The notes under the pieces are model-generated. The model made no database searches. It was given only the letters and a program-made list of their open reading frames with translations, and was not told where the DNA came from. Below, piece after piece: positions 32,904-40,535 of a DNA stretch of 64,000 nt. Position 1 is the first letter of the stretch. Every line of letters begins with the position of its first letter. Source of the DNA: Vulcanimicrobiia bacterium (GTDB lineage Bacteria; Vulcanimicrobiota; Vulcanimicrobiia; Vulcanimicrobiales; Vulcanimicrobiaceae); assembly GCA_025934645.1 (NCBI GenBank), contig JAICWY010000004.1:21594-85593 (forward strand), given 5' to 3'. A program made the translations under genes and the position numbers.

Positions 32904-33382
32904 TTCTGCGCGTTTCCGATCCCGATGAAGGCGCCGTTGCGCAGCATTATGCCGCTGGGAAGCACCGCGCGTACGACGGAGCCTCCCAAAGCATCGCCGG
33001 CGTGGATGACGCGAACGCCGCCGTTTTCTTCAACCAGCGCACGCGCATCTGCGCCTTGAACGATCGCCGTTACTCGCACCGTTGCGGCCGGAATCGGGAT
33101 ACCGGTTGACGCGCCTTGCACCACGCGCATGCCGGTCACGTCACGACTTGCTGCGCGTTGCGGCAAGGCAAACGGATCGCGGACAGGCCCGAGGCGCGGA
33201 TAGGGTTGAAGGGCGCCCACGCGTGCCGCTTCCGAGCCGAACCGCCGATCGAATTGAACGCGCTGTGCCCTTGCTTCGAAAGACGAGCGGCCCGCGAGCG
33301 GCATCAAAACGGCGGGGATCGCGAGAAATATCGCCGAGGCGCATAACAATGCGCGCCGCGCCATATCACCGATCGGACGCAT
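32900..33382 (-). CDS. PilP-like pilus assembly protein
   Basis: 160 residues from ATG 33382, which has AAGGGA eight bases upstream. An N-terminal membrane anchor (about 10-30) is followed by a linker carrying the RDPFALP motif and a small C-terminal beta-domain (RVTAIVQGADARALVEENGGVRVIHAGDALGGSVVRAVLPSGIMLR), as in PilP/GspC-type proteins that link the inner-membrane PilMNO complex to the secretin. Position between pilO and pilQ agrees. Overall similarity to PilP is weak, so the name rests on context and plan. Two in-frame starts (33397 and 33364) are possible. Confidence 0.72.
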   Translation of the reverse strand: MRPIGDMARRALLCASAIFLAIPAVLMPLAGRSSFEARAQRVQFDRRFGSEAARVGALQPYPRLGPVRDPFALPQRAASRDVTGMRVVQGASTGIPIPAATVRVTAIVQGADARALVEENGGVRVIHAGDALGGSVVRAVLPSGIMLRNGAFIGIGNAQK

Positions 33383-33953
33383 CGCTTTTCCCTTCATGAG
33401 CACGCGGTGTGAAACGGTACATCATCGCATCGATCACGGCGTCCAACATGGGCTCGACGCGCGTGCGGCGTTTTCCCGACGGAGCGAGCTGCGTGCGCCG
33501 GATCTCGAGCAGAGGCGTACGTTCCGACACGTCGATCAGGAATGCGAGCAGATCGCGGAACTGTCCCCGTACGCGGAGCGTTACCGGCACGGCTAAAAGC
33601 CCTGGTGTCCGGATGGATGTCGTCACTGCGGCCGGCGCCACCGCGGCCACCGTGGCGCGATGCGCGCGGGCCTGCCGCTCCAACGCTTCGAGCACTGCGG
33701 CCGTTGCCGACGGCAGCGACGCTCCTGCGCCGAAACGCTTTAAATCCGCCTCGGCGGCATCGCGCGCGGCGCGCAAACGGCCTGCTTCGCGTACGGTTCG
33801 TTCGTTGGCGGAGGTCATCGCGTAGAGCGATTCAACCGAGGTTTGCGCGCGGGCGATGCGCCGCTCGAAGTGATGCTGCACGTACCAGCACGCCCCGATC
33901 GCTAAAAGCGCGGACGCCGTCCACAGCGCGCGCATCGTATTGCAACGCTTCAC
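33366..33953 (-). CDS. pilO: PilO-like inner-membrane pilus assembly protein
   Basis: 195 residues. One membrane segment (about 7-25) precedes a helical coiled-coil stretch (about 27-95) and a C-terminal ferredoxin-like domain (about 100-185: LLAVPVTLRVRGQFRDLLAFLIDVSERTPLLEIRRTQLAPSGKRRTRVEPMLDAVIDAMMYRF). This is the PilO/GspM plan. PilO pairs with PilN in the periplasm to align the pilus motor with the secretin. ATG 33953 overlaps the pilN stop (ATGA). The 3' end overlaps the PilP-like gene. Confidence 0.82.
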   Translation of the reverse strand: MKRCNTMRALWTASALLAIGACWYVQHHFERRIARAQTSVESLYAMTSANERTVREAGRLRAARDAAEADLKRFGAGASLPSATAAVLEALERQARAHRATVAAVAPAAVTTSIRTPGLLAVPVTLRVRGQFRDLLAFLIDVSERTPLLEIRRTQLAPSGKRRTRVEPMLDAVIDAMMYRFTPRAHEGKSDASDR

Positions 33954-34510
33954 CGGCCGGCTCGACGCAGCCGTACCGTGTAGAGCATCTTCTCCACGCT
34001 GTTCGCGCCGTCGTCCAGTGTAGTGCTTTCCAAGGCCGGTTCGCCTAACCCGCGGCTGCGCTCGATGCCGCGTAGCACGGCGCCGACCGCCGGCAGCCCG
34101 GACGCGCGGCCTTCGAGCACGATATCCTCACCGTCGTACGCTATCGAGGTAAGCCATGCGTGCGACGGCAGCGCGTTTGCAATGCCGGCAAGGCGTTCGG
34201 CGTTGCGGTATCCGGATACCGTCATACGCCGCACGCGATCGTCCAATTCAATGATCTCGCGAATGCGCCGCAATTCGATCCCGGCGGATTGCAACTGCGT
34301 GCGGCTCTGCTCGTACCGCGCGCGGTACGCCGACTCCATCGCCAGGGACGAGTGCAACCGGCTCTCTTCGATCCCGCACGCACCCGCCGTGGCGAGCAGT
34401 ACGCCGCACAGTGCAGCCGCCGGCGCGTAAAACTCCGGCGGCATGCGCCATTGGGCGACTTTGCGAATAAGCGCCGGTTGCGCGGCATGCAGAAAATCAA
34501 ACGAAATCAC
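33950..34510 (-). CDS. pilN: PilN-like inner-membrane pilus assembly protein
   Basis: 186 residues from GTG 34510, which overlaps the pilM stop as GTGA. The short cytoplasmic N-terminus begins ISFDFLHAAQP; PilN proteins usually start with such a segment that binds PilM. A membrane anchor (about 30-48), a coiled coil (about 50-100) and a ferredoxin-like domain (about 110-180) follow. An upstream ATG at 34549 would overlap pilM by 43 nt and is not preferred. Confidence 0.82.
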   Translation of the reverse strand: MISFDFLHAAQPALIRKVAQWRMPPEFYAPAAALCGVLLATAGACGIEESRLHSSLAMESAYRARYEQSRTQLQSAGIELRRIREIIELDDRVRRMTVSGYRNAERLAGIANALPSHAWLTSIAYDGEDIVLEGRASGLPAVGAVLRGIERSRGLGEPALESTTLDDGANSVEKMLYTVRLRRAGR

Positions 34511-35445
34511 GGTCTGCTCCAGAGCGAGAGTCCGGCGGCGAGCGTCCAATCGGGTGCGCCGGATCGCATCACGTCCTCGGGATAGCTATCGCCGCGCAAC
34601 ACCTCGCACACGGGTATCTCGAAAAACGCGCCCGTTGACGACTCCAGATCCGATGCCAGGCCCGGAAGGCGCGCGCCGTTCCCCGTCAGCGCAATGCGGG
34701 CGATGTCGTGTGTCCGGCGCGCTTGCGAAACCAGCGCCGTAATATCGGCAGCCAAAGCCGCGCGAGCGCGTTCGCCCGCGCCCGCCGTTCCTAGAATCCG
34801 TTTGCGCTTTTCGGCGGTGCGCTCGTCGATAGACAACTCACGCTCGATAGCGCGCGTCACGTCGGCACCGCCGTTGAAGGCCTGAAGCGTCACAGGCGCA
34901 TGCGTTGTCCGCACGTGTAAGCTACTTCGTTGGTGCCCCACGTCGAGAATGGCGTCGTACGCGGGTAACGCGCGCAACAGCGCGCAGGCTTCATGATCGA
35001 TCGCGAGCGGTCGAAGGCGAGCGCCGCGCAACACGTGCACTCTCGTGAAGACCGCATTTTGCCGCGCAACGCCCACGGCCCACAGATTGGCGGGCCGTTC
35101 CACTGCGTGCACGCGCACGACGGCCTCTTCTACGGGAAAATCCACGAATCGCTGCGCTTCGAAACGGGCAGATCGCTCGCGCTCGGCCGCCGGCATCTTG
35201 GGAAACGGCACCGGACGCATAACGGCATCCGGCTCGCCTAGCGCGCACACGCACCGGCGTTCCTTCGTGCCGAGTTCACGCACTGCATCGTCGATGAGCG
35301 CACACAAATAACTCGCTTCCAAGGACGCGATATCGCGGACCGCAACCGCTCGAACGCGCGGACCGGCCGGCGTCATCTCCGCTTCTGCTACGCGGATGCG
35401 CGTCGTTCCGATATCCACCCCGAGCGGCAACCGTGCGCGCTTCAT
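34507..35445 (-). CDS. pilM: PilM-like actin-fold pilus assembly ATPase
   Basis: 312 residues from ATG 35445, overlapping the prepilin peptidase stop (ATGA). The phosphate-1 motif LGVDIGTTRIRVAEA at 8-22 and LTGNGARLPGLASDL near 260-275 fit the FtsA/PilM actin-like fold. PilM is a cytoplasmic ring protein that binds PilN and passes signals to the motor. It follows pilD and precedes pilN, the common order. A frame that continues far upstream is antisense-free but overlaps pilD and is not the start. Confidence 0.88.
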   Translation of the reverse strand: MKRARLPLGVDIGTTRIRVAEAEMTPAGPRVRAVAVRDIASLEASYLCALIDDAVRELGTKERRCVCALGEPDAVMRPVPFPKMPAAERERSARFEAQRFVDFPVEEAVVRVHAVERPANLWAVGVARQNAVFTRVHVLRGARLRPLAIDHEACALLRALPAYDAILDVGHQRSSLHVRTTHAPVTLQAFNGGADVTRAIERELSIDERTAEKRKRILGTAGAGERARAALAADITALVSQARRTHDIARIALTGNGARLPGLASDLESSTGAFFEIPVCEVLRGDSYPEDVMRSGAPDWTLAAGLSLWSRP

Positions 35446-36053
35446 GCAGCCTGCCATGCAACGGCGGCAATCGTACCGGCGGCCAAGTACGGTGCGAAGC
35501 GCATCTCGGAGCCGCGCTGCATGCGCTGCAGCATAAGGCACGCAATGCCGGCCAGCGCTCCGGCTACGAACGCGATGCCCAGTGCGTACAGCGAACCGCG
35601 AACGCCCAGGCCGGCGCCGATGCACGCAGCAAGTTTTGCGTCTCCCAGGCCGATGCCGCGGCCTTGCGTCGCCGCATAAATTGCGAGTATTGCCCCGGCG
35701 GCGCACAACGCACCAAGAATGGACGGCGCGAAATGGCCGTAAAGCCAACTTGCCGGGAGCAGCAAGCCGAGCGCCGGCAGCGTCACCGCATCGAAGACGA
35801 ACCCATTCGCCGCATCCGTCGCGGCGCAAACGGCTACAGCCGCTGCAACGATTGCAAAGGTTGCCGCATCAGCAAGAAACGGATGCGTTACGAAGACTGC
35901 GCCGCCGGCGCTGATGCCTGCGAGTAAGAGCAGCGCGGGCGTTCGTTCGTGCAGATGTAACCGTATTCCGCAACGCCGCGCCCCGAGCGTCGCGCAGACG
36001 GCAAATGCGCAAACGGCTCCCGCTTCCACAACGCAAAACACCGGTGCGGTCAT
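35442..36053 (-). CDS. pilD: Prepilin peptidase (A24 family), short form
   Basis: 203 residues with about seven membrane segments. Catalytic aspartates of the A24 aspartic proteases appear at Asp80 (CAATDAANGFVFDAV) and Asp138 in the GxGD motif (GIGLGDAKLA). The N-terminal cysteine-zinc methylase domain of classic PilD is absent, so this is a CpaA/TadV-size enzyme that may cleave without methylating. It should process the pilin at 37095. ATG 36053 overlaps the stop of the preceding gene. Confidence 0.9.
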   Translation of the reverse strand: MTAPVFCVVEAGAVCAFAVCATLGARRCGIRLHLHERTPALLLLAGISAGGAVFVTHPFLADAATFAIVAAAVAVCAATDAANGFVFDAVTLPALGLLLPASWLYGHFAPSILGALCAAGAILAIYAATQGRGIGLGDAKLAACIGAGLGVRGSLYALGIAFVAGALAGIACLMLQRMQRGSEMRFAPYLAAGTIAAVAWQAA

Positions 36054-36487
36054 CGGTTTCCTCGCGCGATCGCCGCAAATGCGGATGTCTGCGCATCGTG
36101 CGATACGCCGGCGGCGCGTTCCAGGTCTCGAGCCGCGAGCACGCGCCGCCCAAGCATGAGTTCGCACAACGCGCGATCCTGCAATACCGCAACGTCGCGG
36201 GGATGCTGCGACAAATAGCCGTTCGCGCGCTGCAGCACGCTGTAGAGCGTACCTGCGCTCCTGTGTTGCAGCGCCGTAAAAAGCACGCGATCGAGGGCCG
36301 CGCCATTCGAAGGATCGAGGGAAAGCGCGTGCCGGTACTTCACGAGCGCACCCGCCATATCGCCGCGAGAAAGCAGATCGTCGCCGCGCAGCATGATGCC
36401 CGTCGAGATTTGCGTCCGGAAGAGCATTGCAGAGACGCCTATCGCCAACAGCACGATAGTCAATTCACGCGCACGCGATTTTTTCAC
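36050..36487 (-). CDS. TPR-like membrane-anchored protein of the pilus operon
   Basis: 145 residues from GTG 36487, overlapping the CcdA-like stop as GTGA. A single N-terminal membrane segment (about 8-24) precedes tetratricopeptide-like helices: GDDLLSRGDMAGALVKYRHALSLDPSNGAALDRVLF (about 35-70) and a second pair around 80-130. TPR lipoproteins such as PilF assist secretin assembly in other systems, but this one has no lipobox. A scaffold role at the pilus machine is inferred from context only. Confidence 0.68.
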   Translation of the reverse strand: MKKSRARELTIVLLAIGVSAMLFRTQISTGIMLRGDDLLSRGDMAGALVKYRHALSLDPSNGAALDRVLFTALQHRSAGTLYSVLQRANGYLSQHPRDVAVLQDRALCELMLGRRVLAARDLERAAGVSHDAQTSAFAAIARGNR

Positions 36488-37092
36488 GCGAGCACCGCAT
36501 AATAGCCGGCAAGCGCGAGCATGACGCCGGAGGTCACGAGCGCGGTGGCCCGCGCCGTCGCGAGCGCGGTAAATGCTGCAGCGCATTTTTGCGCCGCACC
36601 CGCAAGTCCGAGGAGAGGCAACGCATGGCCCGCCGCGTAGCACCCGAGCAACAGCGCCGCATGCGCAACCGTGCCGTTCGCGGCGGCGTAGGCGGTTAGC
36701 GCGAAAATCACCGGCGTGCAGCACGGCGAGACGACGAGCGCCAAGGAAACGCCGAGCAGCAGTGCGGCGCCCGCGCTTGCTGCCGGACGGGTCGAGCACC
36801 GATCGCGGCATGTGCGCCGCACAAACGGCTCGAGCGCAGATGCCGCAAACGCGCAAGCGATTCCGGCATAAAGCAAATGCGAATACTGCAAGGCGCTTTG
36901 AAAGATCCAGGCCGTTGCGGCAAACGATGCGTAGCCAAGCACTAAACCGCCGCTGAACGCCGCAGCGAGCTTCATCGCTTCGGCCGGGGTTTTTCCGGAA
37001 GTGAGCCCCGCGACAGCGGCGAACCGCGGCGCCACGCATGGGCCTGCTGCGGTCAATACACCCGCGGTAAATGCGCCTACAGCATCGAACAT
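36484..37092 (-). CDS. CcdA/DsbD-like thiol-transport membrane protein
   Basis: 202 residues with six membrane segments. Two conserved cysteine sites, GPCVAPRF (Cys19) in helix 1 and SPCCTPVIFAL in helix 4, are the redox pair of CcdA/DsbD-gamma proteins, which carry electrons across the inner membrane. Additional cysteines (RRTCRDRC) sit in a loop. It sits 2 nt after the pilin gene, inside the pilus operon. The pilin has two cysteines in its mature part, so the protein may serve pilin disulfide handling; that link is inference. Confidence 0.85.
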   Translation of the reverse strand: MFDAVGAFTAGVLTAAGPCVAPRFAAVAGLTSGKTPAEAMKLAAAFSGGLVLGYASFAATAWIFQSALQYSHLLYAGIACAFAASALEPFVRRTCRDRCSTRPAASAGAALLLGVSLALVVSPCCTPVIFALTAYAAANGTVAHAALLLGCYAAGHALPLLGLAGAAQKCAAAFTALATARATALVTSGVMLALAGYYAVLA

Positions 37093-37094
37093 CG

Positions 37095-37574
37095 TTATTG
37101 GTTCTGCGCGGATACGGTCGTGAAGCCGGCTTGGTTATCGAACTTGATGTGCGTGTTCGCGGTCGTGCCGCCCGCGATTTTGGCGAGCGTTCCCGGATCG
37201 TGCGTACCGGGACACCAAATTTGATATCCGGCGACGCCGCCGTTGCCGGCGTTGCTTTGCGTCTTCACCGTGTACGATCCGGGGCCCGCGGGGTCGGCCG
37301 GCGTTTGATTGAGATAGCCCGTCAATCCAAGCGTTTCCACGTTGGTAGGCGTCGACGCCGCCGGATAGCTTCCGGTATCGGTGTAATACAGCTCGAGCGC
37401 CGTCGCAATCATTTTGATGTTTCCCATGCACGCCGCCGTTTGCGTTTGTGCGCGGGCCCGCGTGAAGTTCGGTACCAGAATTGCGGCTAGGATGGCGATG
37501 ATGGCTACGACGACCATCATTTCGAGCAGCGTAAACCCGCGCTGACTCTCGTTCTTCGGCTTCGATCCGTTCAT
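37095..37574 (-). CDS. pilA: Type IV pilin
   Basis: 159 residues. The class III signal peptide MNGSKPKNESQRG is followed by FTLLEMMVVVAIIAILAAILVPNF, giving cleavage between Gly13 and Phe14 and the invariant Glu5 of the mature protein. The first half of the long helix and a globular beta-domain follow, with Cys49 and Cys121 placed to form a disulfide. It is the major-pilin candidate of the operon. The gene starts 19 nt after the sigma factor gene and lacks a good Shine-Dalgarno at that junction. Confidence 0.95.
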   Translation of the reverse strand: MNGSKPKNESQRGFTLLEMMVVVAIIAILAAILVPNFTRARAQTQTAACMGNIKMIATALELYYTDTGSYPAASTPTNVETLGLTGYLNQTPADPAGPGSYTVKTQSNAGNGGVAGYQIWCPGTHDPGTLAKIAGGTTANTHIKFDNQAGFTTVSAQNQ

Positions 37575-37593
37575 CAGATCGGATAGTGCCCGG

Positions 37594-38238
37594 TCACGCG
37601 CTTTTGACGACCCGCTGCAACTGCATTTTTTTCAACGCGGTCCGATGCAAACGTGAAATATGTCTGCGCGAATACCCCAGACGCTGTGCGAGCTCCATTT
37701 GACTGTACCCGCTGTATACAGCGAGCACGATCTTGCGCTCCACTTCCGAAAGCCGGCGCAGCGCGTCGTCGATGAATATGCGATCGTCGCGGTCGTCGAG
37801 CGTATAGCTGCACGGACGCAATTGATGCGGTTGCAGCGTTTCGATCGACTCCGGCACGGCGCCCTCGCGATAGCGCACGACTTCGTCGATTTCGGCGAGC
37901 GTCGCGCCCGTCGCGTCCGCGAGTTCCGCGCGCGAGGGCTCGCGCCCCAATTCGGCTATCAACCGGTCCGCCGCGTTTTGACAGCGACGTTCGAGCGCCC
38001 GAAGCCGGCGCGGTGCACGCACGAGCCGCTCGTGATCGCGCACGTAATGCATTAATTCGCCAACGACGAATAGCCATGCAAAGGCTTCGAACGGCGTCTG
38101 CAATTCCGGATCATAGCGATCGCAGGCCTTCAGCAATCCGATGGCCGCAATCTGCTCGATATCGGCGCGCTCGAATCCGGGGCGGCGGAACTTTCTTCCG
38201 GCACGCGCGCAAAGGTAATGATATTCTTCGAAAAGCAT
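37594..38238 (-). CDS. Sigma-70 family factor embedded in the pilus operon
   Basis: 214 residues from ATG 38238, which overlaps the pilC stop (TGATG). The order of sigma-70 regions is complete for a group 3 type: region 2 at about 1-75 (DIEQIAAIGLLKACDRYDPELQTPFEAFAW...GELMHYVRDH), region 3 at about 80-125 (AELGREPSRAELADATGATLAEIDEV) and region 4 at about 158-205 (LSEVERKIVLAVYSGYSQMELAQRLGYSRRHISRLHRTALKKM). Size and plan are like SigB/SigF rather than ECF. The gene lies between pilC and the pilin gene, in the same direction. No anti-sigma factor gene is adjacent. Confidence 0.9.
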   Translation of the reverse strand: MLFEEYHYLCARAGRKFRRPGFERADIEQIAAIGLLKACDRYDPELQTPFEAFAWLFVVGELMHYVRDHERLVRAPRRLRALERRCQNAADRLIAELGREPSRAELADATGATLAEIDEVVRYREGAVPESIETLQPHQLRPCSYTLDDRDDRIFIDDALRRLSEVERKIVLAVYSGYSQMELAQRLGYSRRHISRLHRTALKKMQLQRVVKSA

Positions 38239-39455
38239 CACTTCATATTCCCGATCAGCGTGTAGAGCGGAATGAAAATGGACGAAACGATAAACGCTAC
38301 GGCTCCGCCGAGCAACAGAATCATCGCGGGCTCCAGCATCGAACCCAGCGCGGAAAGCGCGGCCTCGAGGTCGGCCTCGTAATACTCGGCTACGCGCAGC
38401 AACATCGCATCGATGCAACCCGTCTCTTCACCGACGCGAACCATCTGAACGAACAAAGGATCGAAGAGCCGCGATGCGGACAGCGGCGAATGCAGCGATG
38501 AGCCGCCCGAAAGCGCCTCCTGTACTTGCGCAATGCAACCCCTGAGCGGCCCGCCGGCAACGCGCGACACACTCTCCAGAGCGCTGGTCATCGCTACGCC
38601 CGACTGCAAGAGCGAGCCGAGCGTGCGAGCGAACCTCGCGCCATGGGCTTTACGCACGATCGCGCCGGTAACCGGCAGTTTCCATGAAACCGCTTCAAGC
38701 AATGCCGCGCCCTGGGGCGTCGCGCGTACGGCATAAGCGGCGAGCGCAAACGCTGCTGCTGCAGCCGCCGCGAAAAGCATTGCGAGGGGCGAGCGCAGCG
38801 CAGTTCCGATGGAGACCAAGATGACCGTCGCTGCTGGGAGCGGCACGCGCATTTGCGCGTAAAGCGATTCGAACATCGGCACGATCGAGACGAGCAGAAA
38901 CGTAATTAAGGCCAGGGCTGCTACGGCCACGACGGCCGGATAAGCCAGCGAGGCCGCGACCCGCTTTCGAACTGCGCTTTCGCGCTCCAAAAGCGTTGCA
39001 AGCCGTTCCAACACCTGCTCGAGCGTGCCGCCCGCCTCGCCCGCCGCGATCATTGCAGCGTACAGCGGCGGAAATTCTTTAGGATGCTGGCCGAACGCTT
39101 CGCTCAGCGAGTGACCGCTTTCGATGGCGGTTTCGACCGACGTCAATGCTTCGCCCAAACGCCTGTTACCGCACTGATCGCGAAGCACCGCGATTGCGCT
39201 TCGCAGGGGAACGCCTGCGGCGGCGAGCGTTGCAAGGGCGCGAAACTGCGGCGCGAGGCGCGCGCGTGAAAGCGTGCCGCCTTGCAACGCCGCCGCCACC
39301 GTTGCCGCCGGCGTTCCCGCGCACGATAGCGAAGTTACGAAAACCGCGCGCGTACGCAGCATGGCCAGGGCGCCGCTGTGAGACTTTGCTTCTATCGATC
39401 CGCGCAAAAGCTCACCTTGCGCGCTGCGCGCGGTGTAGTAGTAGAGGCTGCTCAT
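38238..39455 (-). CDS. pilC: Type IV pilus inner-membrane platform protein PilC
   Basis: 405 residues with two T2SSF domains (about 60-185 and 265-390). Membrane segments lie near 170-190, 215-235 and 375-400. FRALATLAAAGVPLRSAIAVL and GARFARTLGSLLQSGVAMTSALE are the repeat signatures. PilC is the platform on which PilB and PilT act. It begins immediately after the pilT stop and ends 1 nt into the sigma factor gene. Confidence 0.95.
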   Translation of the reverse strand: MSSLYYYTARSAQGELLRGSIEAKSHSGALAMLRTRAVFVTSLSCAGTPAATVAAALQGGTLSRARLAPQFRALATLAAAGVPLRSAIAVLRDQCGNRRLGEALTSVETAIESGHSLSEAFGQHPKEFPPLYAAMIAAGEAGGTLEQVLERLATLLERESAVRKRVAASLAYPAVVAVAALALITFLLVSIVPMFESLYAQMRVPLPAATVILVSIGTALRSPLAMLFAAAAAAAFALAAYAVRATPQGAALLEAVSWKLPVTGAIVRKAHGARFARTLGSLLQSGVAMTSALESVSRVAGGPLRGCIAQVQEALSGGSSLHSPLSASRLFDPLFVQMVRVGEETGCIDAMLLRVAEYYEADLEAALSALGSMLEPAMILLLGGAVAFIVSSIFIPLYTLIGNMK

Positions 39456-40535
39456 CTATGCGTGGTTCGCGGGGCCTTCGACTTCGTGCGGGCGAGCCGT
39501 AGCCGCGCGCGCATCGGCAAGGCAGACTTCACCCCGCATGACGAGTTCTGAAAGCGCCGATTCCAGCGTCTGCATGCCGGCGGACCGCGACGTGCTCAAG
39601 ATATTACGCAAGTGATGTATTTTTCCGTCGCGGATGACATTACGTACGGCATCGCTGGCGACCAAAACTTCGGCAGCGCTTCGCCGCCCGCTTCCGCACG
39701 CGCGCGGTATCAGGCGGACTCCGGCGATTCCAACCAACGTTTGCGCGATTTGGGCACGCACGCGATCCTGCGCCGAGGCGGGGAACGCCGAGGCAATGCG
39801 ATCCACCGCCTGTGCGGTATCGCCGGTGTGGAGGGTCGCGAAGACCAAATGCCCGGTCTCCGCAGCGGTAAGCGCGGCGTGCATCGTCTCCGTGTCGCGC
39901 ATCTCACCGAGAAGAATGACATCCGGATCGCTTCGCAGCGCGCCGTAGATCGCGTCGGCGAAGGACGGCACATCGCGTCCCACTTCACGCTGCGTTACGA
40001 TGCAGCGCCGCTGGGCGTGCACGAATTCGATCGGGTCCTCAATCGTGAGGATGTGCGCTGCCCGCGAGCGGTTAATCCGATCCGTCATCGCGGCAAGCGC
40101 CGTGGATTTTCCGCTACCCGTCGGTCCGGTAACGATTACCAGTCCCTGCGGGTGCTCCGTAAAGGCGCTCACGGCAGGCGGCAGATGCAGCGTTTCAAGC
40201 GCGGGAATGTCGACCGGAAGCAGACGCAGCGCGAGCGAGACGCCGTTTGCCGTGCGGTATGCATGAACGCGAAGATTGCACGAACCGCCCGGATTTCGGC
40301 TCTCCGTTGCATCGCCGGCACGCGTAAGCCGTTCTTGCGCTGCAGGGTCCAGTAGCGATTGCGCAAGCGTCTGCGTTTCATCCGCGTCGAGAGGCGAAGC
40401 GTCCACCACGTGCAGTTCGCCATCGACGCGGAACGCGGGCGGCGCGCCGGGGCGTACGTGAATATCCGACGCGTTGCGCGCGTGCGCGACGCGCAGTAAT
40501 TCTTCGAAACGCGCCGCCGCGAGGACGGAACTCAA
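39456..40535 (-). CDS. pilT: Type IV pilus retraction ATPase PilT
   Basis: 359 residues. The N-terminal PAS-like domain (ASDIHVRPGAPPAFRVDGELHVV) and the GspE-fold ATPase with Walker A GPTGSGKST at 137-145 are followed by the Asp box LTIEDPIEFVH, Walker B-type ILLGEMRDTETM and the His box GHLVFATLHTGDTAQAVDRI. The size and short N-terminus identify PilT rather than PilB. It overlaps the pilB stop by 4 nt (ATGA). Confidence 0.95.
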   Translation of the reverse strand: MSSVLAAARFEELLRVAHARNASDIHVRPGAPPAFRVDGELHVVDASPLDADETQTLAQSLLDPAAQERLTRAGDATESRNPGGSCNLRVHAYRTANGVSLALRLLPVDIPALETLHLPPAVSAFTEHPQGLVIVTGPTGSGKSTALAAMTDRINRSRAAHILTIEDPIEFVHAQRRCIVTQREVGRDVPSFADAIYGALRSDPDVILLGEMRDTETMHAALTAAETGHLVFATLHTGDTAQAVDRIASAFPASAQDRVRAQIAQTLVGIAGVRLIPRACGSGRRSAAEVLVASDAVRNVIRDGKIHHLRNILSTSRSAGMQTLESALSELVMRGEVCLADARAATARPHEVEGPANHA

